DNA from: Leucobacter sp. PH1c
GTDB lineage: Bacteria > Actinomycetota > Actinomycetes > Actinomycetales > Microbacteriaceae
NCBI RefSeq assembly: GCF_000633415.1
Contig: NZ_AYMV01000041.1
Coordinates: 1-33,521 of the forward strand
Length of the DNA stretch: 33,521 bases
Reading direction: 5' to 3'
Within the stretch, counting starts at the first letter, position 1. Every line of letters begins with the position of its first letter. This document shows positions 24,259-32,276 of the stretch, one piece after another. The position numbers were made by a program, and so were the translations under genes. The notes below the pieces were generated by a model. The model made no database searches, had not been told where the DNA came from, and worked only from the letters and a program-made list of their open reading frames with translations.

Positions 24259-24293
24259 CTCGCGGGCTCGGCGGATGCGCACGGCTCCTCCCA

Positions 24294-24299
24294 TAGGCT
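24294..24299 (+). promoter_or_regulatory. -10 element of a probable leaderless transcript (ABC-F gene)
   Basis: TAGGCT ends 7 nt before the ATG at 24307. No ribosome binding site lies between. It faces the divergent Nudix promoter 36 nt away. Confidence 0.5.
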
Positions 24300-24306
24300 G
24301 GGTGCT

Positions 24307-26064
24307 ATGACGGCAACTCTTGTGGCTCAGGGGCTCGCGGGCGGCTACGCGCACCGCACGCTCTTCGAGGATCTCGACCTCACGGTCGCACCCGGCGACG
24401 TGGTGGGCGTCGTCGGGGTGAACGGCGCCGGGAAGTCGACGCTGCTGAGGATCCTCGCGGGCGAGCTGCCGCCCCAGGCGGGCGCCGTGCACCTCGCCCC
24501 GCTCGATGCCTTCGTCGGGTGGCTGCCGCAGGAGCACGAGCGCGTGGCGGGCGAGACCGTCGCGGCGTACGTGGCGCGGCGCACGGGGTGCGCCCAGGCC
24601 ACCGAGGACATGGACGCCGCCGCCGCGGCCCTCGGCGATCCCGCGGCCGCGACCCTGGGCGGCGCGGACCCCGCCGACGTCTACTCGGCCGCGCTCGAGC
24701 GCTGGCTCGCGAGCGGCGCCGCCGATCTGGAGGAGCGGCTGCCCGGCGTCCTCGCCGAGCTCGGCCTCGGCGGCCCGGGCGCGGGATCCGGCGCAGGCGC
24801 GGGAGCGGGCCCAGACTCGGGATCCGGCGCAGATTCGGGATCCGGTGCTGGCTCCGGATCCGGGCCCGCGAGCGTCTCCGCCGACTCGCTCATGACCTCC
24901 CTCTCCGGCGGGCAGGCGGCCCGCGTGGGCCTCGCCGCCCTCCTGCTCTCGCGCTTCGACATCGTGCTGCTCGACGAGCCCACGAACGACCTCGACCTCG
25001 ACGGCCTCGAACGGCTTGAGCGCTTCGTGCAGGGGCTGCGCGGCGGCGCCGTGCTCGTGAGCCACGACCGCGAGTTCCTCGCCCGCTGCGTGACCCGCGT
25101 GCTCGAACTCGACCTCGCGCAGCACTCGAACCGGATCTACGGCGGCGGCTACGAGGCCTACCTGGAGGAGCGCGAGATCGTGCGGCAGCACCAGCGCGAC
25201 GCGTACGAGGAGTTCGCCGAGACGAAGGCCGACCTCGTCGCCCGCGCCCGCACGCAGCGCGAGTGGTCGAGCCAGGGCACTCGCAACGCCCTGCGCAAGT
25301 CGCCCGACAACGACAAGATCCGGCGCCGCGCGGCCACCGAGTCGAGCGAGAAGCAGGCCCAGAAGGTGCGCCAGATGGAGAGCCGCATCCGTCGCCTCGA
25401 GGAGGTGGAGGAACCCCGCAAGGAGTGGCGGCTCGAGTTCACGATCGGTGCCGCGCCCCGATCGAGCGCTGTGGTTGCGACCCTCAACGAAGCCGTCGTG
25501 CGGCAGGGCGACTTCACGCTCGGCCCCGTCTCGCTGCAACTGAACGCGGGGGAGCGGGTGGGCATCACCGGCCCGAACGGCGCCGGCAAGTCGACACTGC
25601 TCGCCCTGCTCCTCGGCCGCCGGGCACCGGACGCGGGCGCCGCGGCGCTCGGCACCTCGGTGGCGATCGGCGAGGTGGACCAGGCCCGCTCGCTCTTCGC
25701 GGGCGAGCAGCCGCTCGCCGAAGCCGTCGAGGCGCTCGTGCCCGAGCTCGCCTCCGGCGAAGTGCGCACGCTGCTTGCGAAGTTCGGCCTCAAGGCCGAC
25801 CACGTGCTGCGGCCCTGCGGCGAGCTCTCCCCGGGGGAACGCACCCGCGCTGGCCTCGCGCTGCTCCAGGCGCGCGGCGTGAACGTGCTCGTGCTCGACG
25901 AGCCGACGAACCACCTCGACCTGCCCGCGATCGAGCAGCTCGAGCAGGCGCTCGAGAGCTACACGGGCGCGCTCCTGCTCGTCACGCACGACCGCCGCAT
26001 GCTCGAGACGGTTCGCCTCGACCGCCGGTGGCACGTCGAGGCCGGGCAGGTCACGGAGCGGTAG
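24307..26064 (+). CDS. ABC-F family ATPase with two nucleotide-binding domains
   Basis: This 585-residue cytoplasmic protein has two ABC domains and no membrane segments, as in ribosome-associated ABC-F factors. NBD1 has VNGAGKST (Walker A), LSGGQAARVGLA, and LLDEPTNDLDLDGLE. NBD2 has PNGAGKST, LSPGERTRAGLAL, and LDEPTNHLDLPAIEQ. The linker between them (about 270-370) is charged and helical (RQMESRIRRLEEVEE), as expected for the arm that reaches the ribosomal P/E site. Residues 155-194, just before the NBD1 signature, form an unusual Gly/Ser/Ala insertion. A resistance role is possible but not shown; housekeeping translation factors look similar. Confidence 0.92.
   Translation: MTATLVAQGLAGGYAHRTLFEDLDLTVAPGDVVGVVGVNGAGKSTLLRILAGELPPQAGAVHLAPLDAFVGWLPQEHERVAGETVAAYVARRTGCAQATEDMDAAAAALGDPAAATLGGADPADVYSAALERWLASGAADLEERLPGVLAELGLGGPGAGSGAGAGAGPDSGSGADSGSGAGSGSGPASVSADSLMTSLSGGQAARVGLAALLLSRFDIVLLDEPTNDLDLDGLERLERFVQGLRGGAVLVSHDREFLARCVTRVLELDLAQHSNRIYGGGYEAYLEEREIVRQHQRDAYEEFAETKADLVARARTQREWSSQGTRNALRKSPDNDKIRRRAATESSEKQAQKVRQMESRIRRLEEVEEPRKEWRLEFTIGAAPRSSAVVATLNEAVVRQGDFTLGPVSLQLNAGERVGITGPNGAGKSTLLALLLGRRAPDAGAAALGTSVAIGEVDQARSLFAGEQPLAEAVEALVPELASGEVRTLLAKFGLKADHVLRPCGELSPGERTRAGLALLQARGVNVLVLDEPTNHLDLPAIEQLEQALESYTGALLLVTHDRRMLETVRLDRRWHVEAGQVTER
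24769..24888 (+). repeat. Imperfect GGATCCGG-rich repeat encoding the Gly/Ser insertion in ABC-F NBD1
   Basis: Repeated GGATCCGG units joined by GGCGCAG-like segments encode residues 155-194 (GAGSGAGAGAG, then DSGSGADSGSG). The repetition suggests in-frame slippage. It lies just before the LSGGQ signature at residue 199. Confidence 0.75.
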
Positions 26065-26731
26065 CGGCCTGCGCGCCCTGGAGGAGTGACTGCGAGCTGC
26101 CGTGGATGAGGTGCAGGTGCATCTCGGTCAGCGCCTCGACCCAGTTCTGGATCGAGGTGACGCGGCTCGAACGCATGATCCGGCTGAGCGCCTGGCTCGG
26201 CGCGGTGGCCTCTGCGTCGCCCGGCTCCGTGGCCGCGAGTCCCGTGCTGCCGGGCGCGCTCGCGGGCGCCGCAGTGCCGGGGCTCCCCGGTAGGACGGGG
26301 ACCTGAGGCGCGCCGTCCGCCGGGAGCGCGGTGAGCAGCTCCAACTGCGATCTGCGGTAGGTGATCTCGGTCTCGAGGAGCCGCAACGCGGAGTACGGCG
26401 CAAAGGTGGCGGCCGCGAGGATGCGCAGCGAGAAGGAGACCTCATCCACGCGGGGGATGGGGGAGTAGGGCTCGTCGATCCACTCGCGGAGGAGCTGCTC
26501 GCCCGCGGCGGTCACGTGCAGGTGCTGCGCGTCCGGGTATTCGGCCCCGCCGTCGGCGTCCGATCCGATGAGGCCCTCGTTCAGGAGGGACGTGAGGTGC
26601 GTGAGCACGCTTGGGAGGTCCGGCTCGTCGAGCGCGAACGGCCCCTCGATGTCGAGGATCGGGATGAGCTCGCGCATGCGCGGGGTCCGGTTCCCGATGA
26701 GGGTCAAAATGAGGTAAGTCAGCTGCGTCAT
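26051..26731 (-). CDS. PadR-like winged-helix transcriptional regulator
   Basis: This 226-residue protein begins like a PadR regulator: MTQLTYLILTLIGNRTPRMRELIP, then LPSVLTHLTSLLNEGLI (recognition helix region, about 39-55) and the wing HLHVTAAGEQLLREWI. The C-terminal part is helical and probably dimerises, but is interrupted by a Pro/Ala/Gly-rich stretch at about 137-180. The start is uncertain. The ATG at 26731 has no ribosome binding site, and an in-frame TTG at 26761 would add 10 residues. The stop lies inside the convergent ABC-F gene (14-bp overlap), so it is a candidate regulator of that locus or of the genes at 27397. Confidence 0.75.
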   Translation of the reverse strand: MTQLTYLILTLIGNRTPRMRELIPILDIEGPFALDEPDLPSVLTHLTSLLNEGLIGSDADGGAEYPDAQHLHVTAAGEQLLREWIDEPYSPIPRVDEVSFSLRILAAATFAPYSALRLLETEITYRRSQLELLTALPADGAPQVPVLPGSPGTAAPASAPGSTGLAATEPGDAEATAPSQALSRIMRSSRVTSIQNWVEALTEMHLHLIHGSSQSLLQGAQAATAP

Positions 26732-26810
26732 TGATGTTCGTGTCAATCTGCTATTCAGCAATTGGTTTTTACTGTAACAGCTGTGCTAGCTGCCTGATTT
26801 TCACTAGGTA
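26732..26810 (-). promoter_or_regulatory. AT-rich promoter/operator zone of the PadR gene
   Basis: This stretch is strikingly AT-rich beside its GC-rich surroundings. On the minus strand it has a possible -10 TACAGT (26771-26776), an 8-bp palindrome ACAGCTGT (26777-26784) and a small TGCT-N4-AGCA dyad (26749-26760). It is a good place for PadR autoregulation; no experimental site is implied. Confidence 0.4.
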
Positions 26811-27396
26811 GTCCAGTGCCCTGCACCATCCCTGCCCGCGGGAGAGCCTGCCCGGCGCCTGTTCGCAGCCTAGGCCTGCAGGCCCCTTTCGCGTAGAACG
26901 CGCCGACGGTCCGTGGCACGGGCACCGGCTCTCCGTGCGCCGCGGCGCGGCTGCAGTGGGGGATCGGAGCGACTCCGGTGTGAGTCACCGCGCACCCGCG
27001 GCCCCGGGCGCGCGCACCGGCTGGTGAGCGCGGAATGCGGTCGCGCGCCGAGCGTGCGCGACGGCGCGAGACGCGCGCCGTACCCCCGGGCCGCTCGACC
27101 GACGGGCACTCCACGTCGCCGAGGTCGGACCCGCACTGGGAACGCGGAGGCTGGCACGGGGAATTGCTCCGCGCCGCACTGCAGCGGTGCCGCATCGCTC
27201 GCGAAGCGCGCAATCGGTGCCCGGCTTGGGGGGCGCGCGACCTAGCCTGGTCCCGCCGTGCGGCCCGGGCGCTGTGCTCAGACGCCTCTCGGAGCATGCC
27301 CGGCGCGAGCCCCTGCCCGCCCACCGGTGCGTGCTCCGGCGCGCGGCCCGCCGCCCGGGCCCCACCCACTGACGCAAGCGAAGGAGAACGAACACC
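26811..27396. other. GC-rich intergenic region, no credible gene
   Basis: Several frames are open here, but all translate to Arg/Pro/Ala-rich sequence with no family motif, as expected by chance at this GC content. A 12-bp palindrome GGCCTGCAGGCC lies at 26873-26884. A possible -10 TAGCCT lies at 27243-27248. AAGGAG at 27381-27386 serves the next gene. I see no RNA gene. Confidence 0.5.
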
Positions 27397-28155
27397 ATGG
27401 CACACCGCAAGCACACGCTCGCCATGCGGCTGGGGGTGCTCCTCACCGTGGTGCTCACGGGGTGGCATATCTTCGCCTCCTTCCTGTGGATCTCGCCGCC
27501 CAGCGAGTTGCGCACCGTCGTCCCGGGGAAGGCGCTCTCGAACTACATGCTCCCCTGGTACGGGCAGAGCTGGAGCGTGTTCGCCCCCGCTCCGATCAAC
27601 GGCGACTACTTCTTCAAAGTGCGCGCGCACACGCCGGGCCCGGACGGGCTGGTCGAGACCGAGTGGGTCGACGCGACGACTGCGGAGCTGTCGCTTGCGC
27701 AGTATCAGCTGTTCCCGCCGCGGGCCGCCGGCCTCGCCTCACAGTTGGCCTCGAACTTCAAGGGCGCGTACGAGGAGCTGTCCGATGAGCAGCAGGAGAT
27801 CGCCGCCCTCGGCTACTACAAGGGCGACGCGTGGCTCGGCCGCATGCAGATCGCGCTGGATGAGGTCGGGGACGATCCCGATGCCGTCGCCGCGTACATC
27901 TCCCAGGAGCGCTACGCCTCCGCGTACGCGGCGCAGGTCGCTCAGGCGGTCTGGGGCCCCGAGGTGGTCAACGTGCAGTTCCAGGTCAGCCGGCAGAACG
28001 TGATCCCCTTCGCCGAACGCCACAATCCGGATGCCGAGCGGCCGGCCGAGCAGATCGTGTCCACCGGGTGGCGCGGCATCCTCGCGCTCGAGGATCAGTC
28101 CGAATCGGCCTTCGCCCACACCTTCCGCGACGCGCTGCGGAGGTCCGGACAGTGA
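27397..28155 (+). CDS. DUF5819 (SdpA-like) membrane-anchored protein
   Basis: This 252-residue protein has one N-terminal membrane segment (about 10-33, MRLGVLLTVVLTGWHIFASF) and a large outside domain. The motif YGQSWSVFAPAP (about 55-66) is the hallmark I associate with DUF5819 and SdpA-type proteins. AAGGAG lies 10 nt before the ATG. The stop overlaps the GTG of an HTTM gene, and this pair corresponds to the SdpA-SdpB pairing of Bacillus subtilis, where both are needed to mature the SdpC toxin. No SdpC-like gene is visible here. Function as a peptide-maturation partner is inferred. Confidence 0.8.
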   Translation: MAHRKHTLAMRLGVLLTVVLTGWHIFASFLWISPPSELRTVVPGKALSNYMLPWYGQSWSVFAPAPINGDYFFKVRAHTPGPDGLVETEWVDATTAELSLAQYQLFPPRAAGLASQLASNFKGAYEELSDEQQEIAALGYYKGDAWLGRMQIALDEVGDDPDAVAAYISQERYASAYAAQVAQAVWGPEVVNVQFQVSRQNVIPFAERHNPDAERPAEQIVSTGWRGILALEDQSESAFAHTFRDALRRSGQ

Positions 28156-29351
28156 GGAATCCCATGCACCCAGCGCACGACATCGCCACCGCGCCCGCGC
28201 CCGCGCCCGCGTCACAGCCCGAGCCCGCGCCCGAGCTCGGCGGGGATCCGGTGCCGGAGGCGGGCAGCCCCGAGACCGAGCGCTCCCGGAGCTGGCCCGG
28301 CCGGATCTGCGCCGCGCTCTGCGCTTTCGCCGCGGGGATCTGGGGCTCGATCCGCGCCACGGTGGTGCGCATCATCCGCTTCGTGGACGACTGGCTGCTC
28401 GACCGGAAGCACGCCCAGTACGGCACCGCCGTGGTGCGGATCCTGTTGGGCATCACGCTCCTCGGCAGCGCCCTCAGCGAGGTCGGAACGCGCGCGTACA
28501 CCTGGGGTCCGGGTGCGGCCTGGACCGGCCAGCTGCAGTACCCCACGAGCGGCTTCTCCGAGATGTGGCCGTTCGCGATGATCCGCGAGGCCGCGAAGAG
28601 CGAGACCGGCATCACGCTGGTGTTGCTCGCCCTGATCGTGTGCGCTGCGCTCTTCACCGTCGGCTACCGCACGCGGCTCGTGATGATCCCGCTGTTCCTG
28701 CTGTGGGTCGGTTTCGTGAACATCAACCTCTACGTGCAGAACCAGAGCGACAACCTCACTCGAATCGTCTTCATCGCGCTCGCCTTCAGCGCGCTGTCGG
28801 ATCGCTGGTCGCTCGACGCGCGGCGCCGGAAGCGCTTCGCGGGAGCGCCCGGCGGCATCCTGCTTCGCCTCTGGCGCTTCCAGCCTGTGCTCCCCGAGTG
28901 GGTCACGACTCTCGCGCACAACGCGGCCGTCGTGGTGATCGGGGTGCAGATCTGCTTCGTCTACGCGGCGGGCGGGCTCTTCAAAGCCGGGGGCGAACCC
29001 TGGCAGAGCGGGATCGCGGTGTACGCGCCGCTCCAGACGATGGAGTTCGGTACCTGGCCCGTGCTGAGCGACCTCATCACCGCGTGGGGGCCAGCCGTCG
29101 CAGTCGGAACCATCGGCACAGTGCTCGTTCAAACCGCCTTTCCGCTGATGCTTCTCCGGCGATTCACGCGTGTCATCGCACTCATCGTGATCATGGGATT
29201 CCACGCCGCGATCGGTCTTCTCATGGGGCTACCCTGGTTCTCCCTCGGGATGATCGCTCTGGACGCAATCTTCATCAGCGACCGGAGCTGGCTCGGGTTG
29301 GAACGCCGATGGCGTGCTGCATGGGGGAGCGCAGGGGAACGCAGAACATAA
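28152..29351 (+). CDS. HTTM domain (SdpB-like, vitamin K carboxylase-related) membrane protein
   Basis: This 399-residue protein has a Pro/Ala/Glu-rich cytoplasmic N-terminus (about 1-50), then many membrane segments. The HTTM-type core runs from RKHAQYGTAVVRILLGITLL through VMIPLFLLWVGFVNINLY, NLTRIVFIALAFSALSDRW, QICFVYAAGGLFKAGG and MGFHAAIGLLMGLPWFSLGM. I chose GTG 28152, which has GGAGG 8 nt upstream and overlaps the DUF5819 stop (GTGA). ATG 28164 is also possible. HTTM proteins include SdpB; their chemistry in bacteria is largely unknown. It probably acts with the DUF5819 protein on a secreted peptide or lipid. Confidence 0.82.
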   Translation: MRNPMHPAHDIATAPAPAPASQPEPAPELGGDPVPEAGSPETERSRSWPGRICAALCAFAAGIWGSIRATVVRIIRFVDDWLLDRKHAQYGTAVVRILLGITLLGSALSEVGTRAYTWGPGAAWTGQLQYPTSGFSEMWPFAMIREAAKSETGITLVLLALIVCAALFTVGYRTRLVMIPLFLLWVGFVNINLYVQNQSDNLTRIVFIALAFSALSDRWSLDARRRKRFAGAPGGILLRLWRFQPVLPEWVTTLAHNAAVVVIGVQICFVYAAGGLFKAGGEPWQSGIAVYAPLQTMEFGTWPVLSDLITAWGPAVAVGTIGTVLVQTAFPLMLLRRFTRVIALIVIMGFHAAIGLLMGLPWFSLGMIALDAIFISDRSWLGLERRWRAAWGSAGERRT

Positions 29352-29495
29352 GCGGGGGCGCTCAGCACGGTATCGGGGGCCACCTCGCGCCGCGCCTCCT
29401 CGACAGCAACGCCGGGCGGGTGTCTCCGGAGCGGGTGCAGCAGCCACGCCGTACGCACGCCGCGCGGAGCCCGAGGCGAAACCGGGAGGGTAGCA

Positions 29496-32159
29496 ATGCT
29501 GAAAGACACGAACAGTCCCCTGGGCGGGGTTGAAGACACCCGGGCCGCGGTGATCCGGCGTCTCGTCATGAACCTCGAACTCGGGCACGACATCGACCTC
29601 GTCGCCGGGCGCGGCCTCGGCCTGAGCACCGCGCTGCGGTCGCTCTCTGCCGAGCTCGAGAACCGGGAGTGGAACGTCGTGCACGTGCGCGGGGTCCCCT
29701 CGCTCAAACCTCACTCGCTCGCGGCCCTGCACGCGGCGGAGATCGGGGTCGGCCGAGATGGGCGGCCGGGCGGGATCGTCACTGCCGTGCAGACGCTGAA
29801 AGCGCTCGCGGCGACGGGCCCGCTGGCGCTCCTCGTGGACGACTGGCACGACCTCGATGAGGTCTCGTGGGGCGTCATCGAGACCGCGCAGTCCCGCGTC
29901 GACATGTCCGTCGTCGTGGGGCGCCGCCCCACGCGGCGGAAGAAGCGCACCCCCTCCGGCCTCGGGGGATCCTCCGGCCGCGGGAGCTTCGTGATCGAGC
30001 TCCAACCGCTCACCTTCTCCGAGATGCTGCTCGCGATCGAGAAGAAACTACAGGGTGCGGTGGACCACAGCTCGGTGAGCAGCCTCTTCGTCTACTCCGG
30101 CGGCGTACCGTCGCTGGTGTTCGGGGTGCTCGAGGTGCTGATCCTCACGGATCGGATCATCAAGATCGACGGGGTGTGGCACCTGGCGGAGCCCTTCTGG
30201 AACCCCGCGCTCGATGGTGTCGTCGACGGGGTCATCGCGGCGCTCGACGGCGACGAGCGCGACGCGCTCGAACAGCTGAGCGCCGAGGAGCGCTGGGAGC
30301 TCCCCGCCGCGGAGGAGCTCGTGGGGCGCGATACACTCCACCGCCTGATCGAAGCGGGGAGCGTCGCACGGTACTTCCTCGCCGGGGCGGAGAGCGTGTC
30401 CGTATCGCCCCCGATCCTCATCGACAGCTTCAGCGCTCGCCGCAGCGCGCTCGACGGGGTCAGCGCGCAGCTCTGGCAGCCCTTCCAGCTGCGCGAGGAG
30501 CCCGCACCCGGCGATCGGGGCCAGCGCGAATCGCGCGCGGGCGATCTCGCACAGGAGCCCGACGCGACGTTCGTGCGCGTGCTGAGCGAGCATGTGCACC
30601 GGCAGGTCTCGCAGCGCTCCGCGCTGTGGCAGGCGGATCCCTCCCCGGAGAACGCGGTGCTGCTCCTGAAAGCGCTCGTCAAGCTCCCCGGGAACGAGAT
30701 CGCGCTCGCGCGCCTGCTCGAAGGGCCGGTATCCGGCGATCCGCAGAACTTCTTCGCCGCAGTGCTCGCCTACGCGCGGATCCGGATGCGCCAGCTGCGC
30801 GGGGAGCCGCTCGCCGAGGTGACCGCCGAGGAGACCTCCGAGGCGCGCGGACTGAGCGGCCCCGGCACGCAGTTCGTGCGGCTCATCACGGCACTCGAGT
30901 GCGGGGGCGCGATCACGGAGGCGGATCTGCACACCGAGACCTCCGAGTTCGCGCCGCTCGCCCAGACCAAAGCGCTGCTCAACAAGCGATTCCTCACCGA
31001 GGTCTGGTTCGGTCATATCCGGCACGCGCGCGTGCTCGGCGAAAAGGTCGCGCGGGTCACCACGTCCGAGAGCGGCGAGCAACTCGTCACCGAGGCGCTG
31101 CTGCTCTGCTTCGAAGGCGAGCTGCGCGCGGCCGAGCTGCGCGCGCGGCAGACGATCGAGCTCGCGCGGAACGGTCTGAACCTCGACGCGCTGCACAACG
31201 CCTACTTCGTGCTGATCCTCGTGCTCACGATGCGTGGGCGCTACCGCGAGCTCCCGGAGCTCCTGGACTCCATCAGCGTGTTCGGGGGACTGCGCACGTA
31301 TCACGCCCAGGCGCACGCGGACTCGCTCAACCTGATCGCGCTGGCCCTCGTACGCATGGGTCGCGTGGTGCAGGGCGAGAGCGTTGCGGCCCGGGCCCTC
31401 CGGGTGAGCTACCTGGCGCGCGAGCGGGTCGGATTCAGCCGCGCTCTCCTCGACGCCCAGCTGCGCGCGGCGCACGGAGAAGCGCTGAGCGGGACCGGCC
31501 TGTGGGCCTCAGCGGAGCAGTGCTGGGGGCAGGGGCTCCGGCTCTCCGCGGCGATGCAGGGGCTCGCCGCCATCGAGGTCGAACCGCGCGACGCGTGGTT
31601 CCGGCAGATCGCGATCTGGCTCGAGGACGTCGACAGCCCGCTGCTGCGCCTGCAGCTCTCGCTCGCCTGCGCCCTCCGCGACGACGATCGCCACGAGCTC
31701 GCCACGATCGGGGAGCTCATGCTGCGCCGCGGAGAGGACGGGAACGGGCGCCGCGCGATCCGCCGCGCGTTCGAGCTGGCGCTCGAGGCGGCAGACGGTG
31801 AGCTTGCCGCGAAGCTCCGCGTGCACCTCGACAGCTGGCAGAACGGCACCGACGAGTTCGTCGACGAACGCCGCTTCTCCCAGAAGTATCTCGAGCTGAC
31901 CCCGCGAGAGGTGCAGATCGTGGGAAAGATCGTCCGGGGCCACAGCAACCCGGAGATCGCGCTGAAGCTCGGGCTCAGCGTGCGCACCGTCGAGAGCCAC
32001 CTCAACCGGATCCTCCGGAAAGCCGGTGTGGAGCAGCGCGACGAGCTGCGCGGACTCGTCCCCGTGCTGCTCGACAAGCGGGGTGCGAACCCGGGCGGGG
32101 ATCCGGGCCCGTCCAGCGCGCAGGAGCCCCGATCCGAAGAATCTGCTCCGCCCGCGTAA
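29496..32159 (+). CDS. Large LuxR-family (LAL/STAND-like) transcriptional regulator with degenerate Walker A
   Basis: This 887-residue protein has the layout of MalT-like regulators: N-terminal ATPase-like domain, long helical repeat region, and C-terminal LuxR helix-turn-helix. The P-loop position reads AGRGLGLST (37-45): the catalytic Lys is replaced by Leu43. The Walker B segment ALLVDDWHDLDEV is kept. Residues about 350-790 are helical and TPR-like. The DNA-binding domain starts at LTPREVQIVGKIVRGHSNPEIA (about 801), followed by SVRTVESHLNRILRKAGV. GGGAGGG lies 5 nt before the ATG. It lies upstream of the secreted protein at 32277, a likely target. The gap 29352-29495 contains no gene. 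Confidence 0.88.
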   Translation: MLKDTNSPLGGVEDTRAAVIRRLVMNLELGHDIDLVAGRGLGLSTALRSLSAELENREWNVVHVRGVPSLKPHSLAALHAAEIGVGRDGRPGGIVTAVQTLKALAATGPLALLVDDWHDLDEVSWGVIETAQSRVDMSVVVGRRPTRRKKRTPSGLGGSSGRGSFVIELQPLTFSEMLLAIEKKLQGAVDHSSVSSLFVYSGGVPSLVFGVLEVLILTDRIIKIDGVWHLAEPFWNPALDGVVDGVIAALDGDERDALEQLSAEERWELPAAEELVGRDTLHRLIEAGSVARYFLAGAESVSVSPPILIDSFSARRSALDGVSAQLWQPFQLREEPAPGDRGQRESRAGDLAQEPDATFVRVLSEHVHRQVSQRSALWQADPSPENAVLLLKALVKLPGNEIALARLLEGPVSGDPQNFFAAVLAYARIRMRQLRGEPLAEVTAEETSEARGLSGPGTQFVRLITALECGGAITEADLHTETSEFAPLAQTKALLNKRFLTEVWFGHIRHARVLGEKVARVTTSESGEQLVTEALLLCFEGELRAAELRARQTIELARNGLNLDALHNAYFVLILVLTMRGRYRELPELLDSISVFGGLRTYHAQAHADSLNLIALALVRMGRVVQGESVAARALRVSYLARERVGFSRALLDAQLRAAHGEALSGTGLWASAEQCWGQGLRLSAAMQGLAAIEVEPRDAWFRQIAIWLEDVDSPLLRLQLSLACALRDDDRHELATIGELMLRRGEDGNGRRAIRRAFELALEAADGELAAKLRVHLDSWQNGTDEFVDERRFSQKYLELTPREVQIVGKIVRGHSNPEIALKLGLSVRTVESHLNRILRKAGVEQRDELRGLVPVLLDKRGANPGGDPGPSSAQEPRSEESAPPA

Positions 32160-32187
32160 TGGATCCGCTGCCGTTCCGTCTCTCTCA

Positions 32188-32228
32188 GTGAGGGATGCGG
32201 TGCGCCCCGCGCTCACCGCATCCCTCAC
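32188..32228 (+). terminator. 15-bp perfect hairpin after the LuxR gene
   Basis: GTGAGGGATGCGGTG (32188-32202) pairs perfectly with CACCGCATCCCTCAC (32214-32228) over an 11-nt loop, 28 nt past the LuxR stop. There is no T-run, so it is either a terminator or an RNA stabiliser. Confidence 0.6.
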
Positions 32229-32232
32229 CCGC

Positions 32233-32252
32233 GGGACTTCGTTCGAAGTCCC
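32233..32252. promoter_or_regulatory. 20-bp inverted repeat just upstream of the anchor-G gene
   Basis: GGGACTTCG and CGAAGTCCC (9 bp each) flank a TT spacer. It lies 24 nt before the ATG at 32277, immediately after the first hairpin. It could be the LuxR regulator's binding site or an mRNA hairpin near the ribosome entry site. Confidence 0.5.
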
Positions 32253-32276
32253 TTCGACACGAATGAATGGAACAGC

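Noticed and set aside
24307-26064. ABC-F protein considered as a ribosome-protection antibiotic resistance factor
   Set aside because: Sequence alone does not separate resistance from housekeeping members, and there is no leader peptide or attenuator upstream.
27035-28003. Arg/Ser-rich open frame overlapping the start of the DUF5819 gene
   Set aside because: It is out of frame with a well-supported gene and has no conserved motif or ribosome binding site.
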